A stretch of 64,000 nucleotides of DNA from SAR86 cluster bacterium SAR86B (GCA_905181955.1 CAJJAC010000004.1:21819-85818), one strand, 5' to 3'. Shown: positions 1 to 12,462, counted from the stretch's first letter. The notes: generated by a model not told the origin, from the sequence alone. Program-made: numbers and translations.

Positions 1-1695
1 TCTTTTATAATATTTTGAAACATCGTGGCCAATTCCTATTGCCAAGAGTTCAATTTTATTATCTTCCTCAATTGAGTTAATAATAGTTCGTAAATGATCA
101 TCTAAAAATAGAGGATGATTAGTTGAAAGAGTAGAGTCGTCGACTGGAGCACCATCAGAAATAACAATAAGTATTTTTCTTTCTTCTGGTCTTTTTAATA
201 ACTTTTGAAAACTCCAAGATAAAGCTTCACCATCAATATTCTCTTTGAGTAAGCCCTCTCTTAGCATGACTCCAAAGTATCTCCTTGCTCTTCTCCATGA
301 ATTATCTGCATTCTTAAAAATAATATGCCTAATATCATTTAATCTTCCAGGATTTCCAGGACTTCCATTAGCTAACCAAAGTTTCTTAGATTCACCACCT
401 TTCCAGTTTTTAGTAGTAAATCCTAATACTTCAGTTTTAATAGAGCACCTTTCAAGCGTACTCCCAATAATATCTGCACAGATAGCAGCTAGACTTATAG
501 ATCTACCTCGCATGGATCCGGAACTGTCTATTAAAAGACTCACAACAGTATTTTTAAAATCTTTTTCAGTTTCTTCTTTAAAACTAAGAGGAGCACCAGG
601 TTCAGTTACAACTCTACTTAGTCTTGCAGTATCAAGCACACCTTCCTCTAGATTAAAATTCCAACTCGTATTTTGTTTAGATAAAAGAAGTCTTTGCAGT
701 CTATTAGCTAATTTGCCTATAGTGGTTAGATGAGGTTTTATAAGATTATCTAATTGGTTTCTTAATCGTAAAGCCTCTTCTCTAGTAGAGAGATCTTTTG
801 CTTCAATAATTTCATCAAATTTTGTAGTAAAAATTGAGTAGGGGATTTTAGTTTTCTCTGTTTCGATGTCCTTATAGCTTCCAGAAAGTTCAATTTCTTC
901 CTCTATAGATTTAGCATCCATGTCTATAGATGCTTCTTGTAAAAGATCATCATTCACATCATCAACAGCATCCAAAGTCTCAGTAATATTCTCTGATTCA
1001 ATCTCCATGCCTGATTCGGTTAGCTCTGCATTGTCTTGCTCCATAGATCCTGGAGATTCAACATCATCATCTTCCTCCATTGAATCATTAGAATGCTCTT
1101 TTAATAAATTGAGTTGACGTAATAGATTCAATGATTCTTTTTCAAAGGCAGACTGATCATCAAGATTTTTAATAAAATTATCATGAAGAGTTAAATTATC
1201 TTCTGGTAAAAATACAGTTTTAAAGTTAGTAACAATTTCTTTAGCCGCACCTGAGAATTTATAACCACTTACATGTTTAAGCCACAGGTTTACAGCAAAA
1301 GGTATTTGGTTTTGAATTTTTTCGTTTATTAATTCAGAACTCTTTTGCTCAATATGAGAAATAATATTTTGTTTAGCACCTTTATATTTTTTGCCGCCCA
1401 ATATCTCAACTCTAGATAATTCCAGTTCTTTAAAGATTTCTCTAGCATCTTTTTTTAAAGGCAATACTTCTAAATCTTGATGATAAAGATTCCAAAATGC
1501 TTGAAAATCGGCCTCACCCCTCCATGCATTTATTTTTGCAGAAGAGCGCGGTGCTGATGTTAAAGATATTTCTCCTAGATTAGGAGATCTATTGGAAGTT
1601 GTATTTTTTGAAGCTAACTCTTTATTTTTTGAAATAGCTTTTGCAGAGGATATTGCTGCAATATGAAGGTTTTCTCTATCCTTTACCCAGGCCAT
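1..1695 (-). CDS. cobT: CobT-like cobaltochelatase subunit, VWA domain (partial, C-terminus outside window)
   Basis: Reading the minus strand from an ATG at 1695 gives an open frame of 565 codons that runs off the left edge. It begins [10 protein letters not shown] and has the CobT layout: an N-terminal helical region, a very acidic linker (about residues 205-270, rich in Glu/Asp/Ser) and a C-terminal von Willebrand A domain. The VWA metal site DSSGSM lies at about 390-395, and SDGAPVDDS follows near 514. CobT forms the AAA+ chaperone part of aerobic cobaltochelatase with CobS, which helps CobN insert cobalt into hydrogenobyrinate diamide. The start is 2 bases after the cobS stop, so the two are translated together. 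CobT proteins are usually about 600-630 residues, so only the tail is missing. No other cobalamin gene is in the window, so the real client protein is uncertain. Confidence 0.88.
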   Translation of the reverse strand, partial: MAWVKDRENLHIAAISSAKAISKNKELASKNTTSNRSPNLGEISLTSAPRSSAKINAWRGEADFQAFWNLYHQDLEVLPLKKDAREIFKELELSRVEILGGKKYKGAKQNIISHIEQKSSELINEKIQNQIPFAVNLWLKHVSGYKFSGAAKEIVTNFKTVFLPEDNLTLHDNFIKNLDDQSAFEKESLNLLRQLNLLKEHSNDSMEEDDDVESPGSMEQDNAELTESGMEIESENITETLDAVDDVNDDLLQEASIDMDAKSIEEEIELSGSYKDIETEKTKIPYSIFTTKFDEIIEAKDLSTREEALRLRNQLDNLIKPHLTTIGKLANRLQRLLLSKQNTSWNFNLEEGVLDTARLSRVVTEPGAPLSFKEETEKDFKNTVVSLLIDSSGSMRGRSISLAAICADIIGSTLERCSIKTEVLGFTTKNWKGGESKKLWLANGSPGNPGRLNDIRHIIFKNADNSWRRARRYFGVMLREGLLKENIDGEALSWSFQKLLKRPEERKILIVISDGAPVDDSTLSTNHPLFLDDHLRTIINSIEEDNKIELLAIGIGHDVSKYYKR

Positions 1696-1697
1696 AT

Positions 1698-2684
1698 TTA
1701 TTTTGTATGAGGGTTGTGACTTTCCTCAAGGTCTTCACCAAAACAGCGTTGAAAGTATTCAGCGATAATTGGCTTTTCGGTATCATCACATTTATTAAGA
1801 AAGGTAATAGAGAAAGATTTTTTAATATCTTGAAAAATTACCCAATTTTCCGCCCATGAGATAACGGTTCTTGGAGACATCAATGTTGAAATATCGCCAT
1901 TAGCAAAACCTTCGCGAGTTAGTGTTGCTAATTGAATCATTTGAGTTAAAAGTTTTTTATTTTTTGCAGATTTAAAGCTTTTTAACTTAGAGCTCACAAC
2001 ATTAAATTCTTGCTTCTCAGATAAATAGTTCAGTGTAGTTAAGATATGCCATCTATCCATTTGACCCTGATTGATTTGTTGGGTTCCGTGATAGAGGCCA
2101 GTAACGTCGCCAAGCCCAACTGTATTAGTAGTAGCAAAAAGCCTAAAAGATGGATGTGGAGATAAAACTTTATTTTGATCAAGCAAAGTAAGCTTACCTT
2201 CAACTTCTAATATTCTTTGGATTACAAACATCACATCAGGTCTTCCAGCATCATATTCATCAAAAACTAAAGCTACTGGATTTTGGATAGACCAAGGAAG
2301 CAAGCCTTCCTTAAAATCAGTAATCTGCTTTCCATCCTGAAGCTTAATGACATCTTTGCCCAATAAATCAATTCTAGATATATGACTATCTAAATTAATT
2401 CTAAGACAGGGCCAATTTAGCCTAGCTGCAACTTGTTCTATATGCGTTGACTTTCCTGTTCCATGAAAACCTTGAATCATAACTCTACGGTTATGCTCAA
2501 ATCCAGCAAGAATTGCTAATGTTGTTTCAGGATCAAATTTATATGATTTATCTATTTCAGGAACCCACTGAGTCCTTTCTTTATATGCAGAAACAGTAAG
2601 TTCTGATGGAAACCCAAACAGATCAGACACCTTGACTTTAATATCAGCTTTTTTAGGTAATTCTATTTTTTCGTCTATTATCAT
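1698..2684 (-). CDS. cobS: CobS-like AAA+ ATPase (cobaltochelatase subunit)
   Basis: The 328-residue protein has the full CobS pattern: Walker [10 protein letters not shown] at 72-80, Walker B ending FDEYD with D142 and E143, and the CobS signatures GQMDRW and MSPRTVI. CobS is the MoxR-type AAA+ ATPase that forms rings with CobT and drives CobN-dependent cobalt insertion. From memory the sequence is very close to alphaproteobacterial CobS, closer than expected for an old gammaproteobacterial gene, which hints at transfer (inference). It is the first gene of a cobS-cobT operon and is divergent from tesB across 107 bases. In genomes without cobalamin synthesis such pairs may serve another large complex. 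Confidence 0.92.
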   Translation of the reverse strand: MIIDEKIELPKKADIKVKVSDLFGFPSELTVSAYKERTQWVPEIDKSYKFDPETTLAILAGFEHNRRVMIQGFHGTGKSTHIEQVAARLNWPCLRINLDSHISRIDLLGKDVIKLQDGKQITDFKEGLLPWSIQNPVALVFDEYDAGRPDVMFVIQRILEVEGKLTLLDQNKVLSPHPSFRLFATTNTVGLGDVTGLYHGTQQINQGQMDRWHILTTLNYLSEKQEFNVVSSKLKSFKSAKNKKLLTQMIQLATLTREGFANGDISTLMSPRTVISWAENWVIFQDIKKSFSITFLNKCDDTEKPIIAEYFQRCFGEDLEESHNPHTK

Positions 2685-2742
2685 AATTTTTCTTTTTTGA
2701 AGATAAGTATCCTACCTTTTGAGAATGCAAAGTTCTAGTTTT

Positions 2743-2770
2743 TTGTTAATCATTGTAAGATTAGTATTAT
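2743..2770 (+). promoter_or_regulatory. Putative sigma70 promoter of tesB
   Basis: TTGTTA at 2743-2748 and TATTAT at 2765-2770 are separated by 16 bases. The -10 ends 21 bases before the tesB ATG. This is the best-scoring pair by eye in the 107-base cobS/tesB divergent spacer. No clear partner promoter for cobS could be chosen. Confidence 0.4.
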
Positions 2771-2791
2771 TATAAAACAGCTCATCGCAAT

Positions 2792-3691
2792 ATGAATAAG
2801 AAATCAGATAATTCACTCCCACTTTTAGAAGATAGATTAAGTCTATTCAAGCTTAATAAGATAGATAGAGATATTTTTACTTGGACTGGTCAAAGTGTTG
2901 GTTGGGCAAGAATTTTTGGTGGTCAGGTTATGGCTCAAACACTTATAGCAGCCTATGAAACGATAGAGAAAAAACATTTAGCTCATTCATTTCATGGATA
3001 TTTTTTAAGACCAGGGCAGATGGATAAGCCAATAGTCTTTGATGTCGATAGAATTAGAGATGGAAGAAGCTTCTCAACTAGAAGAGTTCGAGCAATTCAA
3101 GATGGAGAAGCTATATTTAACTCATCAATATCTTTTCAAAAAAGAGAAAAAGGTCTAACTCATCAAATTGATATGCCTGATGTTCCAGGCCCAGAAGGTC
3201 TTTTAAATGAATGGGAGCATAGAAAAAAAATAAGTCATAAAATTGATAAAAAATACTTACCTATGTTTTTAAGAGAAAGAGAAATTGAGATGAGACCAGT
3301 TGAAGATCAAGATTTTTTAAATCCAAAGAAAGCTCCTCCTTATAAAAATACATGGATGAAGCCTGATGGAGCAATGCCAAAAGATGAAAAAATTCATCAA
3401 GCACTTCTTTTATATGCATCTGATATGGGCTTGTTAGGAACAGCTAATAATCCTCATGGATTAAATTTTATGTCTCCACTACTCCAAAGTGCTAGTTTGG
3501 ATCATGCTACTTGGTTTCATAGTAAATTAGATTTTAGTGACTGGCTTTTGTATCACATAGATAGCCCTGTATCAGGTAATTCTAGAGGTTTTTCTAGAGG
3601 ATCTATCTACAATAAAAAAGGTCAACTCGTTGCTTCTTGTGTCCAAGAGGGCCTTATGCGTTTATGGGATAAGCCTAAATCAAAAAAGTAG
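2792..3691 (+). CDS. tesB: Acyl-CoA thioesterase II
   Basis: The 299-residue protein matches TesB along its whole length: a double hot-dog fold with the N-terminal signature GWARIFGGQVMAQ at 37-49. Residues that align with the TesB active site are present: D211 (in ASDMGLLG), S235 (in ASLDHATWFH, where E. coli has Thr) and Q285 (in CVQEG). The enzyme hydrolyses medium- and long-chain acyl-CoA in the cytoplasm, sparing CoA during fatty acid turnover. It is a single-gene unit, divergent from cobS and convergent with hemE, with only 2 bases between the two stop codons. No terminator hairpin fits between them. Confidence 0.93.
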   Translation: MNKKSDNSLPLLEDRLSLFKLNKIDRDIFTWTGQSVGWARIFGGQVMAQTLIAAYETIEKKHLAHSFHGYFLRPGQMDKPIVFDVDRIRDGRSFSTRRVRAIQDGEAIFNSSISFQKREKGLTHQIDMPDVPGPEGLLNEWEHRKKISHKIDKKYLPMFLREREIEMRPVEDQDFLNPKKAPPYKNTWMKPDGAMPKDEKIHQALLLYASDMGLLGTANNPHGLNFMSPLLQSASLDHATWFHSKLDFSDWLLYHIDSPVSGNSRGFSRGSIYNKKGQLVASCVQEGLMRLWDKPKSKK

Positions 3692-3693
3692 AC

Positions 3694-4730
3694 TTATAAC
3701 TCTCTAACGGTATCGGTTACAAACTTAATCTTATCTGGATTAATATCAGGCGTAATGCCATGCCCTAGGTTAAAGATATAACCAGGATAGTCTTTAAACT
3801 TATCCAGCATGATTTTAAGTTCGTTATAAATAATGGAATTTTCTTCCTTTAAAATTAAAGGATTAAGGTTGCCCTGTATAGCAGTATTACCTTTTAGAAT
3901 ATGAATTGAATCTTCAATAGATTCATCCCAATACAAACTAATACACTCAGGCTTGCAGGCGCTTAGTTGCTCAATCCCACCCTTTGGTTGACGAGCAAAT
4001 ATAATCACAGGAGTATCTTTAGTAACATCATCTTCTTTAAGTTGTTGAACAAGATCATTAATATAATTAAGTGAAAATACTTTATAGTCCTCTTTGCCTA
4101 AGAGGCCTGCCCAAGAATCAAAGATTTGGATTGCATCAATACCTGCCAATACTTGCTCTTTTAAATATTCAAAACAAGCATCTGTATATACCCCTAAAAG
4201 ATGTTGAGTTTCCTTAGGATTCTCAGAAATAAAATTCCTTGTAAAGGCAAAATCTTTTGATGAGCCTCCTTCTATAGAATAGGCAGCAAGAGTCCAAGGA
4301 CTTCCACAAAAACCTATTAAAGGAAGACTGGTTGGAAGGGCGCCCCTAATATTACTGACACACTTATAAACATAGGAAAGTTCTTGAGGGTCAAACGAAG
4401 GTAAATTAGCAATAGCTTCAATATTTCTTATGGGATTATTAAAAACAGGACCTTCTCCCTCTTTAAATTCAACACCTAGATTAAAAGCATCAGGGATGGT
4501 CAAGATATCTGAAAACAGTATGCTTGCGTCAAGATTAAATCTATCAATAGGTTGCAAAGCTAGCTCGCAACAGACATCTGGATTCTTGCACATATCCAGA
4601 AAATTTTTAAATTTTGATCTTACAGCTCTATATTCTGGTAGGTATCTTCCTGCTTGACGCATATACCAAATAGGAGGTACTGAATTGGTTTTTTTGTTTA
4701 AAGCTCTTAAAAATAAGGATTGATCTAACA

Positions 4731-4731
<1 letters not shown>
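3694..4731 (-). CDS. hemE: Uroporphyrinogen decarboxylase
   Basis: The 345-residue protein carries the HemE signatures PPIWYMRQAGRYLPEYR near the N-terminus (residues 19-35), including the substrate-binding arginines, and GFCGSPWTLAAYSIEGG in the middle. HemE converts uroporphyrinogen III to coproporphyrinogen III, the branch-committing step to haem. It is the second gene after gltD: the gltD stop and the hemE start share a base (TAATG), so translation is probably coupled. gltD-hemE adjacency is also found in pseudomonads, where the order is gltB-gltD-hemE. Confidence 0.95.
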
Positions 4732-6392
<1,661 letters not shown>

Positions 6393-6396
6393 TTAA

Positions 6397-6415
6397 GTAT
6401 GACACAGTATGACAC
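6397..6415. repeat. Tandem GTATGACAC repeat in the gltD/gltB divergent promoter region
   Basis: GTATGACAC occurs at 6397-6405 and again at 6407-6415, spaced 10 bases start to start, about one helical turn. It sits in the 65-base spacer between the divergent gltD and gltB starts. A -10-like TATGAT follows at 6419-6424 for the gltB direction. Two in-phase copies suggest a regulator binding site. The sequence does not show which regulator. Confidence 0.35.
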
Positions 6416-6457
6416 TTTTATGATATTATCAACAATTAACTCACACCATTAACATAA

Positions 6458-9400
6458 ATGCCCGGACTATATAAAGATAATAGTTTTAAAGATAACTGCG
6501 GTTTTGGTTTAATTACTAATCGTAATGGCATTAGATCTCATTCTGTAATTACTAAATCTATTAATGCACTTAAAAGTATGAAGCATCGTGGTGGCATAGG
6601 TTCAGATGGGAAAACCGGAGATGGTTGCGGGCTTCTTTTTAATCTAGATCATGGTTTTTTTAGAGATTCAATTCTTAAAGAGCAAAACCTTGTATTGCCA
6701 AAATATTTTGCTGTAGCCCAACTATTTCTAGACTCTTCACTAAAAGAGCTTCCCCCCAAGTTAAATAATATTTTAAAAAAAGAAGGCTTAAGATTAGATA
6801 CAACAAGACTTGTTCCTATTAATGTTGATATTTTAGGACCTATTGCTTTAGATTGCTTGCCAAAAATATACCAACTTTTTATATCGCCGATGCAAGATGA
6901 TCTTTCAGAAGAATTATTTGAATCAGCTCTTTTGCAGGCAAGAAAATTTATTGAAGTTATATTTGATGATGATGAATTATTGTATGTATGCAGCATGTCT
7001 AGCCAAACAATTGTTTATAAAGGCTTAATGCTTCCAGATGCCATAGATTTATTTTATAAAGACTTACGTCAAAAGAACTTCGTAGCATCGATTTGTGTTT
7101 TTCATCAAAGATTTTCTACTAATACCAGCCCAAGATGGTACTTAGCTCAACCTTTTAGGTTATTAGCACATAATGGTGAAATTAATGCTATTAGAGGTAA
7201 TAGAAACTGGGCAAAAGCACGAAAACCAAGATTTATTACTCCTCTAATACCAAAACTATCACAGTTTAAACATTTAATTAATGAATCTGGCTCTGATTCC
7301 TCTTCTTTAGATAATATGGTTGAGTTATTAGCAAAAGGTGGAATTAATATATTTAGAGCTATAAGAATGGTTCTTCCTCCTGCATGGCAGAATGGGCAAA
7401 TTCTTGATGCAGAAATAAAATCATTTCATGAATATAACTCCATGCACATGGAAGCATGGGATGGCCCTGCAGGAATAGTAATGACTGATGGAAAGTGGGC
7501 TATCTGTGTTTTAGACAGAAATGGATTGAGACCTGCTAGATATCAAATAGATGAAGAAGGTTTAATTACCGTTGCTTCAGAGACTGGGGTTAATCCAACT
7601 GATGATTTATCTATCCTTACAAAAGGAAGAGTCAAGCCAGGTGGAATATTAGCTATTAATACTGAAACTGGTGAACTTCATGATGAAGAATATATAGACA
7701 ATCATCTCAAAACTCAGAACCCTTACAGAAAGTGGTTAAAGAAACATGCTGTGTATATTGAATCTTCTTTAAATGATTTTGGTGGTCCTGGCTTAAAAAA
7801 AATATCACAAAAAGATTTTTTAACTGCATCAAAATTATTTCTTTTATTTAAAGAGGAGCGAAGCTCGGTTATAAAACCTTTGGCAGTTGATTCTCAAGAA
7901 GGCACTGGCTCAATGGGCGATGATACTGCCTTAGCAGTCATGTCAAAAATGCATAGACAGTTATATGACTTTTTCAGACAACAATTTGCTCAAGTAACCA
8001 ATCCCCCAATTGACTCTTTAAGAGAAAAAAGTGTTATGTCTCTTGAAACATGTTTTGGGCCTGAATTAAATGTATATGAAGAAACAGCTGAGCATGCAAA
8101 AAGATTAATTACATCTTCGCCATTACTCTCACACAGAAAACTAGCTACGATATTAGAAAATAAATATTTTAAAGTTGCTGAATTTTCTTTATCTTTTGAT
8201 AAATCAATAAGTCTCAAGAAAGCAATAAAATTACTGAAGACTGATGTTGTAAATGCTGTTAAGTCTGGCGCATCAATTATTCATCTAGATGAGCATCTTC
8301 CAAAGAAGGGGCAACTCCCTCTTAATGCTTTATTGGGCTTAGGGGCTGTTCACCAAGAGCTTGTTAGGCTTGGGTTAAGAGCAGATACAAATCTGATTGT
8401 TAGTTCAGCATCTGCTCGAGATACTCATCATATCGCATGCTTGATTGGTTTCGGAGCCACGGCAGTATTTCCATGGCTTGCTTATCAAAGTATCTTAGAT
8501 TTAACTCATAAAAATGAGTTGAAGGGCGATGCAAACGAGAATTGCGCAAGATATAGAAAAGGAATTAATAAAGGATTGTTAAAAATAATTTCAAAAATGG
8601 GAATTTCTACTATATCTAGTTATAGAGGCTCACAACTTTTTGAAATAGTTGGCTTAAATACTCAAATTGTTGAAACTTGCTTTACTAATACCACTAGTAG
8701 AATTGAGGGAAAAAGTTTTAAAGATTTAGATAAATCACTTAGAAAGTTAGATGATTATGCCAGATCCAATCTATCAGATATGAATGTTGGTGGCTTATTA
8801 AAATACATTCATGGCGGCGAATACCATACATATAATCCTGAGATAGTTAAAAAACTACAAGAGGCAGTTTCTTCAAATTCAATTGATTTGTATCAAGAGT
8901 ATTCCAGGCTTGTAGATACTAGACCACCAGCAATGCTTAGAGATTTATTGGAAGTAAAAAAAGAAAACCCAATTTCTATAAAAAGTGTAGAAGATCAAAA
9001 ATCAATCTTAACAAGATTTGATTCAGCTGGAATGAGCCTGGGTGCTTTATCACCTGACGCTCATGAGACTCTAGCTCAAGCTATGAATTCCATAGGCGGT
9101 AGGTCAAATTCTGGAGAGGGCGGCGAAGCTGTCGAAAGATATGGCACAGATAAAATGTCTAAGATTAAACAAATAGCCTCAGGGAGATTTGGGGTGACAC
9201 CTCATTATTTAGTAAATGCTGAAGTGCTACAAATTAAAATTGCACAAGGAGCTAAACCTGGAGAGGGTGGTCAATTGCCTGGTGGAAAAGTAAATAAATT
9301 AATTGCTAAATTGAGATATTCAACTCCAGGAGTTACTTTGATATCTCCCCCACCTCATCATGATATTTACTCAATTGAAGACTTGGCGCAACTCATTTAT

Positions 9401-10885
9401 GATCTTAAACAAGTAAATCCAAAAGCCTTAGTTTCGGTAAAACTAGTATCAGAACCCGGAGTAGGGACTATCGCTGCAGGAGTAGCTAAAGCTTATGCAG
9501 ATTTAATTACGATATCAGGACATGATGGAGGAACGGGGGCAAGCCCCTTATCTTCAATCAGATATGCCGGTTCACCATGGGAGCTTGGTTTAGCAGAAGC
9601 TCATCAAGCTCTCCGTGAAAGTGGCTTAAGAGGAAATATTAGACTCCAAACAGACGGCGGAATGAAAACTGGATTAGATGTAATTAAAGCTGCTGTTCTT
9701 GGAGCAGAATCATTTGGTTTTGGAACAGGCCCAATGATAGCTATGGGATGCAAATATTTAAGAATATGCCATCTTAATAACTGCGCAACAGGAGTTGCCA
9801 CTCAAAGAAAAGACATTATTAATCATCATTTTATTGGTGAGAAAGAAAAAGTTGTAAATTATTTTAAATTTATAGCTGATGATGTACGAAAACATTTAAG
9901 TGAAATGGGGGTCTCTAAATTAGAGAATATTATTGGGCAAACAGAATACTTAAATGTAATTAAAGATATGGAATCTCAGTATAAAAAAGTAAATCTTGAA
10001 GATCTACTGTATCAAAATAAAACTATTAAAGAGCCTTATTATTGCCAAGTAAAACAAAATGATCCATGGGACAAAGGTACTCTTGCTAAGAAAATATTAA
10101 AAGATATAAAGCCATGTATAAAAGCAGGCAAGACAGAATCATTTGATTACAAAATAATGAATACAGATAGATCTATAGGAGCTTCGGCATCTGGATTTAT
10201 AGCTAATACATTTGGTGAATCTGGATTAGAGAAACCAATAACTCTTAACTTTAAAGGTTCTGCAGGTCAAAGTTTTGGTTGTTGGAATGCAAGTGGTTTA
10301 AATATAGTTTTAGATGGAGATGCTAATGACTATGTTGGAAAGGGAATGAATGGTGGGAAAATAGTCATTAAAAATACAAGTCATTACGCACAAAGTAGTG
10401 AGACAACTTTAGTTGGTAATACTTGTTTATATGGTGCGACAGGTGGGGAAATATATGTTGCTGGCTCAGCTGGTGAAAGATTTGCAGTTAGAAATTCAGG
10501 AGCAAAAGCTACAATTGAGGGAGCTGGAGATCATTGTTGCGAATACATGACAGGAGGCCAGGTTACCGTTTTAGGCCCAGTAGGTAGAAATTTTGGTGCT
10601 GGTATGACGGGTGGCTTTGCGTATGTTTTAGATGAGGATAGAACCTTCTTTGATAAATGTAATAGAGGTCTAGTAAATATAGATAGAATTATTAATGAGG
10701 AAATGGAATCTCATAGAAAACATTTAAAAGAAATTATATTAAATCACTATCAAGAGACTAAAAGCTTAAGATCCAAAGAAATGTATGACGATTTCGATAA
10801 ATATGAACAACTTTTTTGGCTAGTTTCACCAGTAGCGCTAAATGTTAAAGATTTATTAAAAGCTACTACAGCGAATGCTGCATAG
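6458..10885 (+). CDS. gltB: Glutamate synthase large subunit
   Basis: The 1475-residue protein is full length. It begins with a short propeptide before the class II glutamine amidotransferase nucleophile C14 (KDNCGFGLI). Next come the central domain, the FMN-binding synthase domain (SGHDGGTGASPLSSI, TDGGMKTG) and the [3Fe-4S] cysteines C1098, C1104 and C1109. It ends with the GXGXG beta-helix repeats (GGxxVxG...). It makes two glutamates from glutamine and 2-oxoglutarate with electrons from GltD. It stands alone on the plus strand and is convergent with aroB, a single base separating the two stops. Related genomes usually have gltB and gltD co-directional, so this gene appears inverted relative to its neighbours. 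Confidence 0.96.
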   Translation: MPGLYKDNSFKDNCGFGLITNRNGIRSHSVITKSINALKSMKHRGGIGSDGKTGDGCGLLFNLDHGFFRDSILKEQNLVLPKYFAVAQLFLDSSLKELPPKLNNILKKEGLRLDTTRLVPINVDILGPIALDCLPKIYQLFISPMQDDLSEELFESALLQARKFIEVIFDDDELLYVCSMSSQTIVYKGLMLPDAIDLFYKDLRQKNFVASICVFHQRFSTNTSPRWYLAQPFRLLAHNGEINAIRGNRNWAKARKPRFITPLIPKLSQFKHLINESGSDSSSLDNMVELLAKGGINIFRAIRMVLPPAWQNGQILDAEIKSFHEYNSMHMEAWDGPAGIVMTDGKWAICVLDRNGLRPARYQIDEEGLITVASETGVNPTDDLSILTKGRVKPGGILAINTETGELHDEEYIDNHLKTQNPYRKWLKKHAVYIESSLNDFGGPGLKKISQKDFLTASKLFLLFKEERSSVIKPLAVDSQEGTGSMGDDTALAVMSKMHRQLYDFFRQQFAQVTNPPIDSLREKSVMSLETCFGPELNVYEETAEHAKRLITSSPLLSHRKLATILENKYFKVAEFSLSFDKSISLKKAIKLLKTDVVNAVKSGASIIHLDEHLPKKGQLPLNALLGLGAVHQELVRLGLRADTNLIVSSASARDTHHIACLIGFGATAVFPWLAYQSILDLTHKNELKGDANENCARYRKGINKGLLKIISKMGISTISSYRGSQLFEIVGLNTQIVETCFTNTTSRIEGKSFKDLDKSLRKLDDYARSNLSDMNVGGLLKYIHGGEYHTYNPEIVKKLQEAVSSNSIDLYQEYSRLVDTRPPAMLRDLLEVKKENPISIKSVEDQKSILTRFDSAGMSLGALSPDAHETLAQAMNSIGGRSNSGEGGEAVERYGTDKMSKIKQIASGRFGVTPHYLVNAEVLQIKIAQGAKPGEGGQLPGGKVNKLIAKLRYSTPGVTLISPPPHHDIYSIEDLAQLIYDLKQVNPKALVSVKLVSEPGVGTIAAGVAKAYADLITISGHDGGTGASPLSSIRYAGSPWELGLAEAHQALRESGLRGNIRLQTDGGMKTGLDVIKAAVLGAESFGFGTGPMIAMGCKYLRICHLNNCATGVATQRKDIINHHFIGEKEKVVNYFKFIADDVRKHLSEMGVSKLENIIGQTEYLNVIKDMESQYKKVNLEDLLYQNKTIKEPYYCQVKQNDPWDKGTLAKKILKDIKPCIKAGKTESFDYKIMNTDRSIGASASGFIANTFGESGLEKPITLNFKGSAGQSFGCWNASGLNIVLDGDANDYVGKGMNGGKIVIKNTSHYAQSSETTLVGNTCLYGATGGEIYVAGSAGERFAVRNSGAKATIEGAGDHCCEYMTGGQVTVLGPVGRNFGAGMTGGFAYVLDEDRTFFDKCNRGLVNIDRIINEEMESHRKHLKEIILNHYQETKSLRSKEMYDDFDKYEQLFWLVSPVALNVKDLLKATTANAA

Positions 10886-10886
10886 T

Positions 10887-11960
10887 TTATTTTTTAAAGG
10901 CTTTTAATAAATTTAGATTGTTAAATTCATTTGTTTTAAAAGCATTACCTACTTTATTGAGTAATATTAAATTTAACTTACCCTTAGACACCTTCTTATC
11001 ATTCATCAGGTAGGGTTTTAATTCAGCATAAGTATATTTTTTAAAATTTGGATTTAATCCCAATGAGGTAATTAAATGTTTAATTTCATCTAAATCTTTT
11101 TCATTAATATAATTTTCAAGATAAGAAATTTCAGAAGCAATTACCATCCCTAATACAACCGCTTCCCCATGCGAGATGCCTTTATAATTATTTTTAGCTT
11201 CAATTGCATGACCAAAAGTATGCCCAAAATTAAGTAGAGCTCTGACTCCATTTTCTTTCTCATCTTGTGTAACAATTTTTGCTTTAGTCTTAATTGATTC
11301 GTAGACAATCTCTTCAAGGATTTTGAGATCTCTAGAAAGAACTAACCCTGTATTAGATTTTAAAATTTTATGAAGTTTTTTATTTAAAATAAATGCATAT
11401 TTTATAACTTCACCTAAACCAGATTTATATTCTTTGTCTGATAAAGTTTTTAGATAATCTAATGATATGAGTACTTTTTTAGGATTATAAAAAGCTCCTA
11501 CTAGATTCTTTCCCTGTGCAATATTTATTGCCGTCTTGCCACCAACTGAAGAATCAACTTGTGATAAAAGTGTTGTAGGAATTTGAATAAAATCTATGCC
11601 TCGAAGATATGTAGAGGCAACAAAACCAGTAATGTCTCCAACCATTCCTCCTCCAAGAGCAATCAAACAGTCTGTTCTGTCAAACTTAAGAGATGCTAGG
11701 TTTTCAAGAATTAAATTGAAAGATTTTATTGATTTAGATTTCTCTCCAGCAGGAAGAATATAGACATGAACTGTTTTAGAGCTTGGAATAAGTTTCTTTA
11801 TTTCAAGTAGATATTTCTTAGGAATACCATCATCAGAAACTATAAGTATTTTATTGTATGGTTTGATTGCTAGAGAGATATTTCTTTTAGATATGGGCTT
11901 ATCTAAGATTTCAACCTCATAATTAGTAGGTTTTTTACCAACTAAAATAGATTTAGCCAT
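10887..11960 (-). CDS. aroB: 3-dehydroquinate synthase
   Basis: The 357-residue protein has the AroB features: NAD-binding ALGGGMVGDITGF, QIPTTLLSQVDSSVGGKTA in the active site, and the metal-binding stretches GLGEVIKYA and FGHTFGHA. It converts DAHP to 3-dehydroquinate, step 2 of the shikimate pathway. It overlaps the end of aroK by 8 bases and forms the conserved aroK-aroB operon. In many gammaproteobacteria this operon is the tail of the pilMNOPQ locus, but pil genes are absent here. Confidence 0.95.
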   Translation of the reverse strand: MAKSILVGKKPTNYEVEILDKPISKRNISLAIKPYNKILIVSDDGIPKKYLLEIKKLIPSSKTVHVYILPAGEKSKSIKSFNLILENLASLKFDRTDCLIALGGGMVGDITGFVASTYLRGIDFIQIPTTLLSQVDSSVGGKTAINIAQGKNLVGAFYNPKKVLISLDYLKTLSDKEYKSGLGEVIKYAFILNKKLHKILKSNTGLVLSRDLKILEEIVYESIKTKAKIVTQDEKENGVRALLNFGHTFGHAIEAKNNYKGISHGEAVVLGMVIASEISYLENYINEKDLDEIKHLITSLGLNPNFKKYTYAELKPYLMNDKKVSKGKLNLILLNKVGNAFKTNEFNNLNLLKAFKK

Positions 11961-12462
11961 AGTTCTTAACTAATTTAATAATCTCATTAGCAACTTCTTG
12001 ACTACTTTTGTTTGAGGTTTCTACGATATAGTCAGCAACACTTTGATATAAACTTTCTCTCTTTTCATGAAGGTCGGTTAAGATTTTTCTTGGATCTCCA
12101 TCTTTAAGAAGAGGTCTGTCTTTATCTTTAGAAGTCCTATCTAGCTGAACATCAATTGGCGTATCTAAATAAAAAACCGTTCCTCTTGCTGACAAAAGAT
12201 CTCTATTTACATCAGATAAAATGATACCTCCACCAGTCGAAAGAACAATAGAATTCATTCCAGCTAAATCATTTAACACAGAACTTTCTCTTTTTCTAAA
12301 ACCCTCTTCACCCTCAAGATCAAATATCCAATCAATAGTAACGCCTGTACCTTTTTCGATTTCATCATCTGTATCTAAAAAAGACAAAAATAATTCACTA
12401 GCAATAATTTTGCCAACTGTTGATTTTCCTGATCCCATAGGACCAACTATAAAAATATTCAT
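11953..12462 (-). CDS. aroK: Shikimate kinase
   Basis: The 169-residue protein is of normal length. It has the P-loop GPMGSGKST at 7-15, the shikimate-binding DTDDEIE, a GEEGFRKRES motif, STGGGI and a lid region with RPLL. It phosphorylates shikimate with ATP. It is the first gene of aroK-aroB and is divergent from the PBP1A gene across 109 AT-rich bases (12463-12571), in which I could not pick a convincing promoter for either side. Confidence 0.95.
   Translation of the reverse strand: MNIFIVGPMGSGKSTVGKIIASELFLSFLDTDDEIEKGTGVTIDWIFDLEGEEGFRKRESSVLNDLAGMNSIVLSTGGGIILSDVNRDLLSARGTVFYLDTPIDVQLDRTSKDKDRPLLKDGDPRKILTDLHEKRESLYQSVADYIVETSNKSSQEVANEIIKLVKNYG

Noticed and set aside
245..733. Plus-strand open frame of 162 codons near the left end
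   Set aside because: It is antisense to the VWA domain of cobT, whose minus-strand frame carries clear motifs and is open from 1695 to the window edge.
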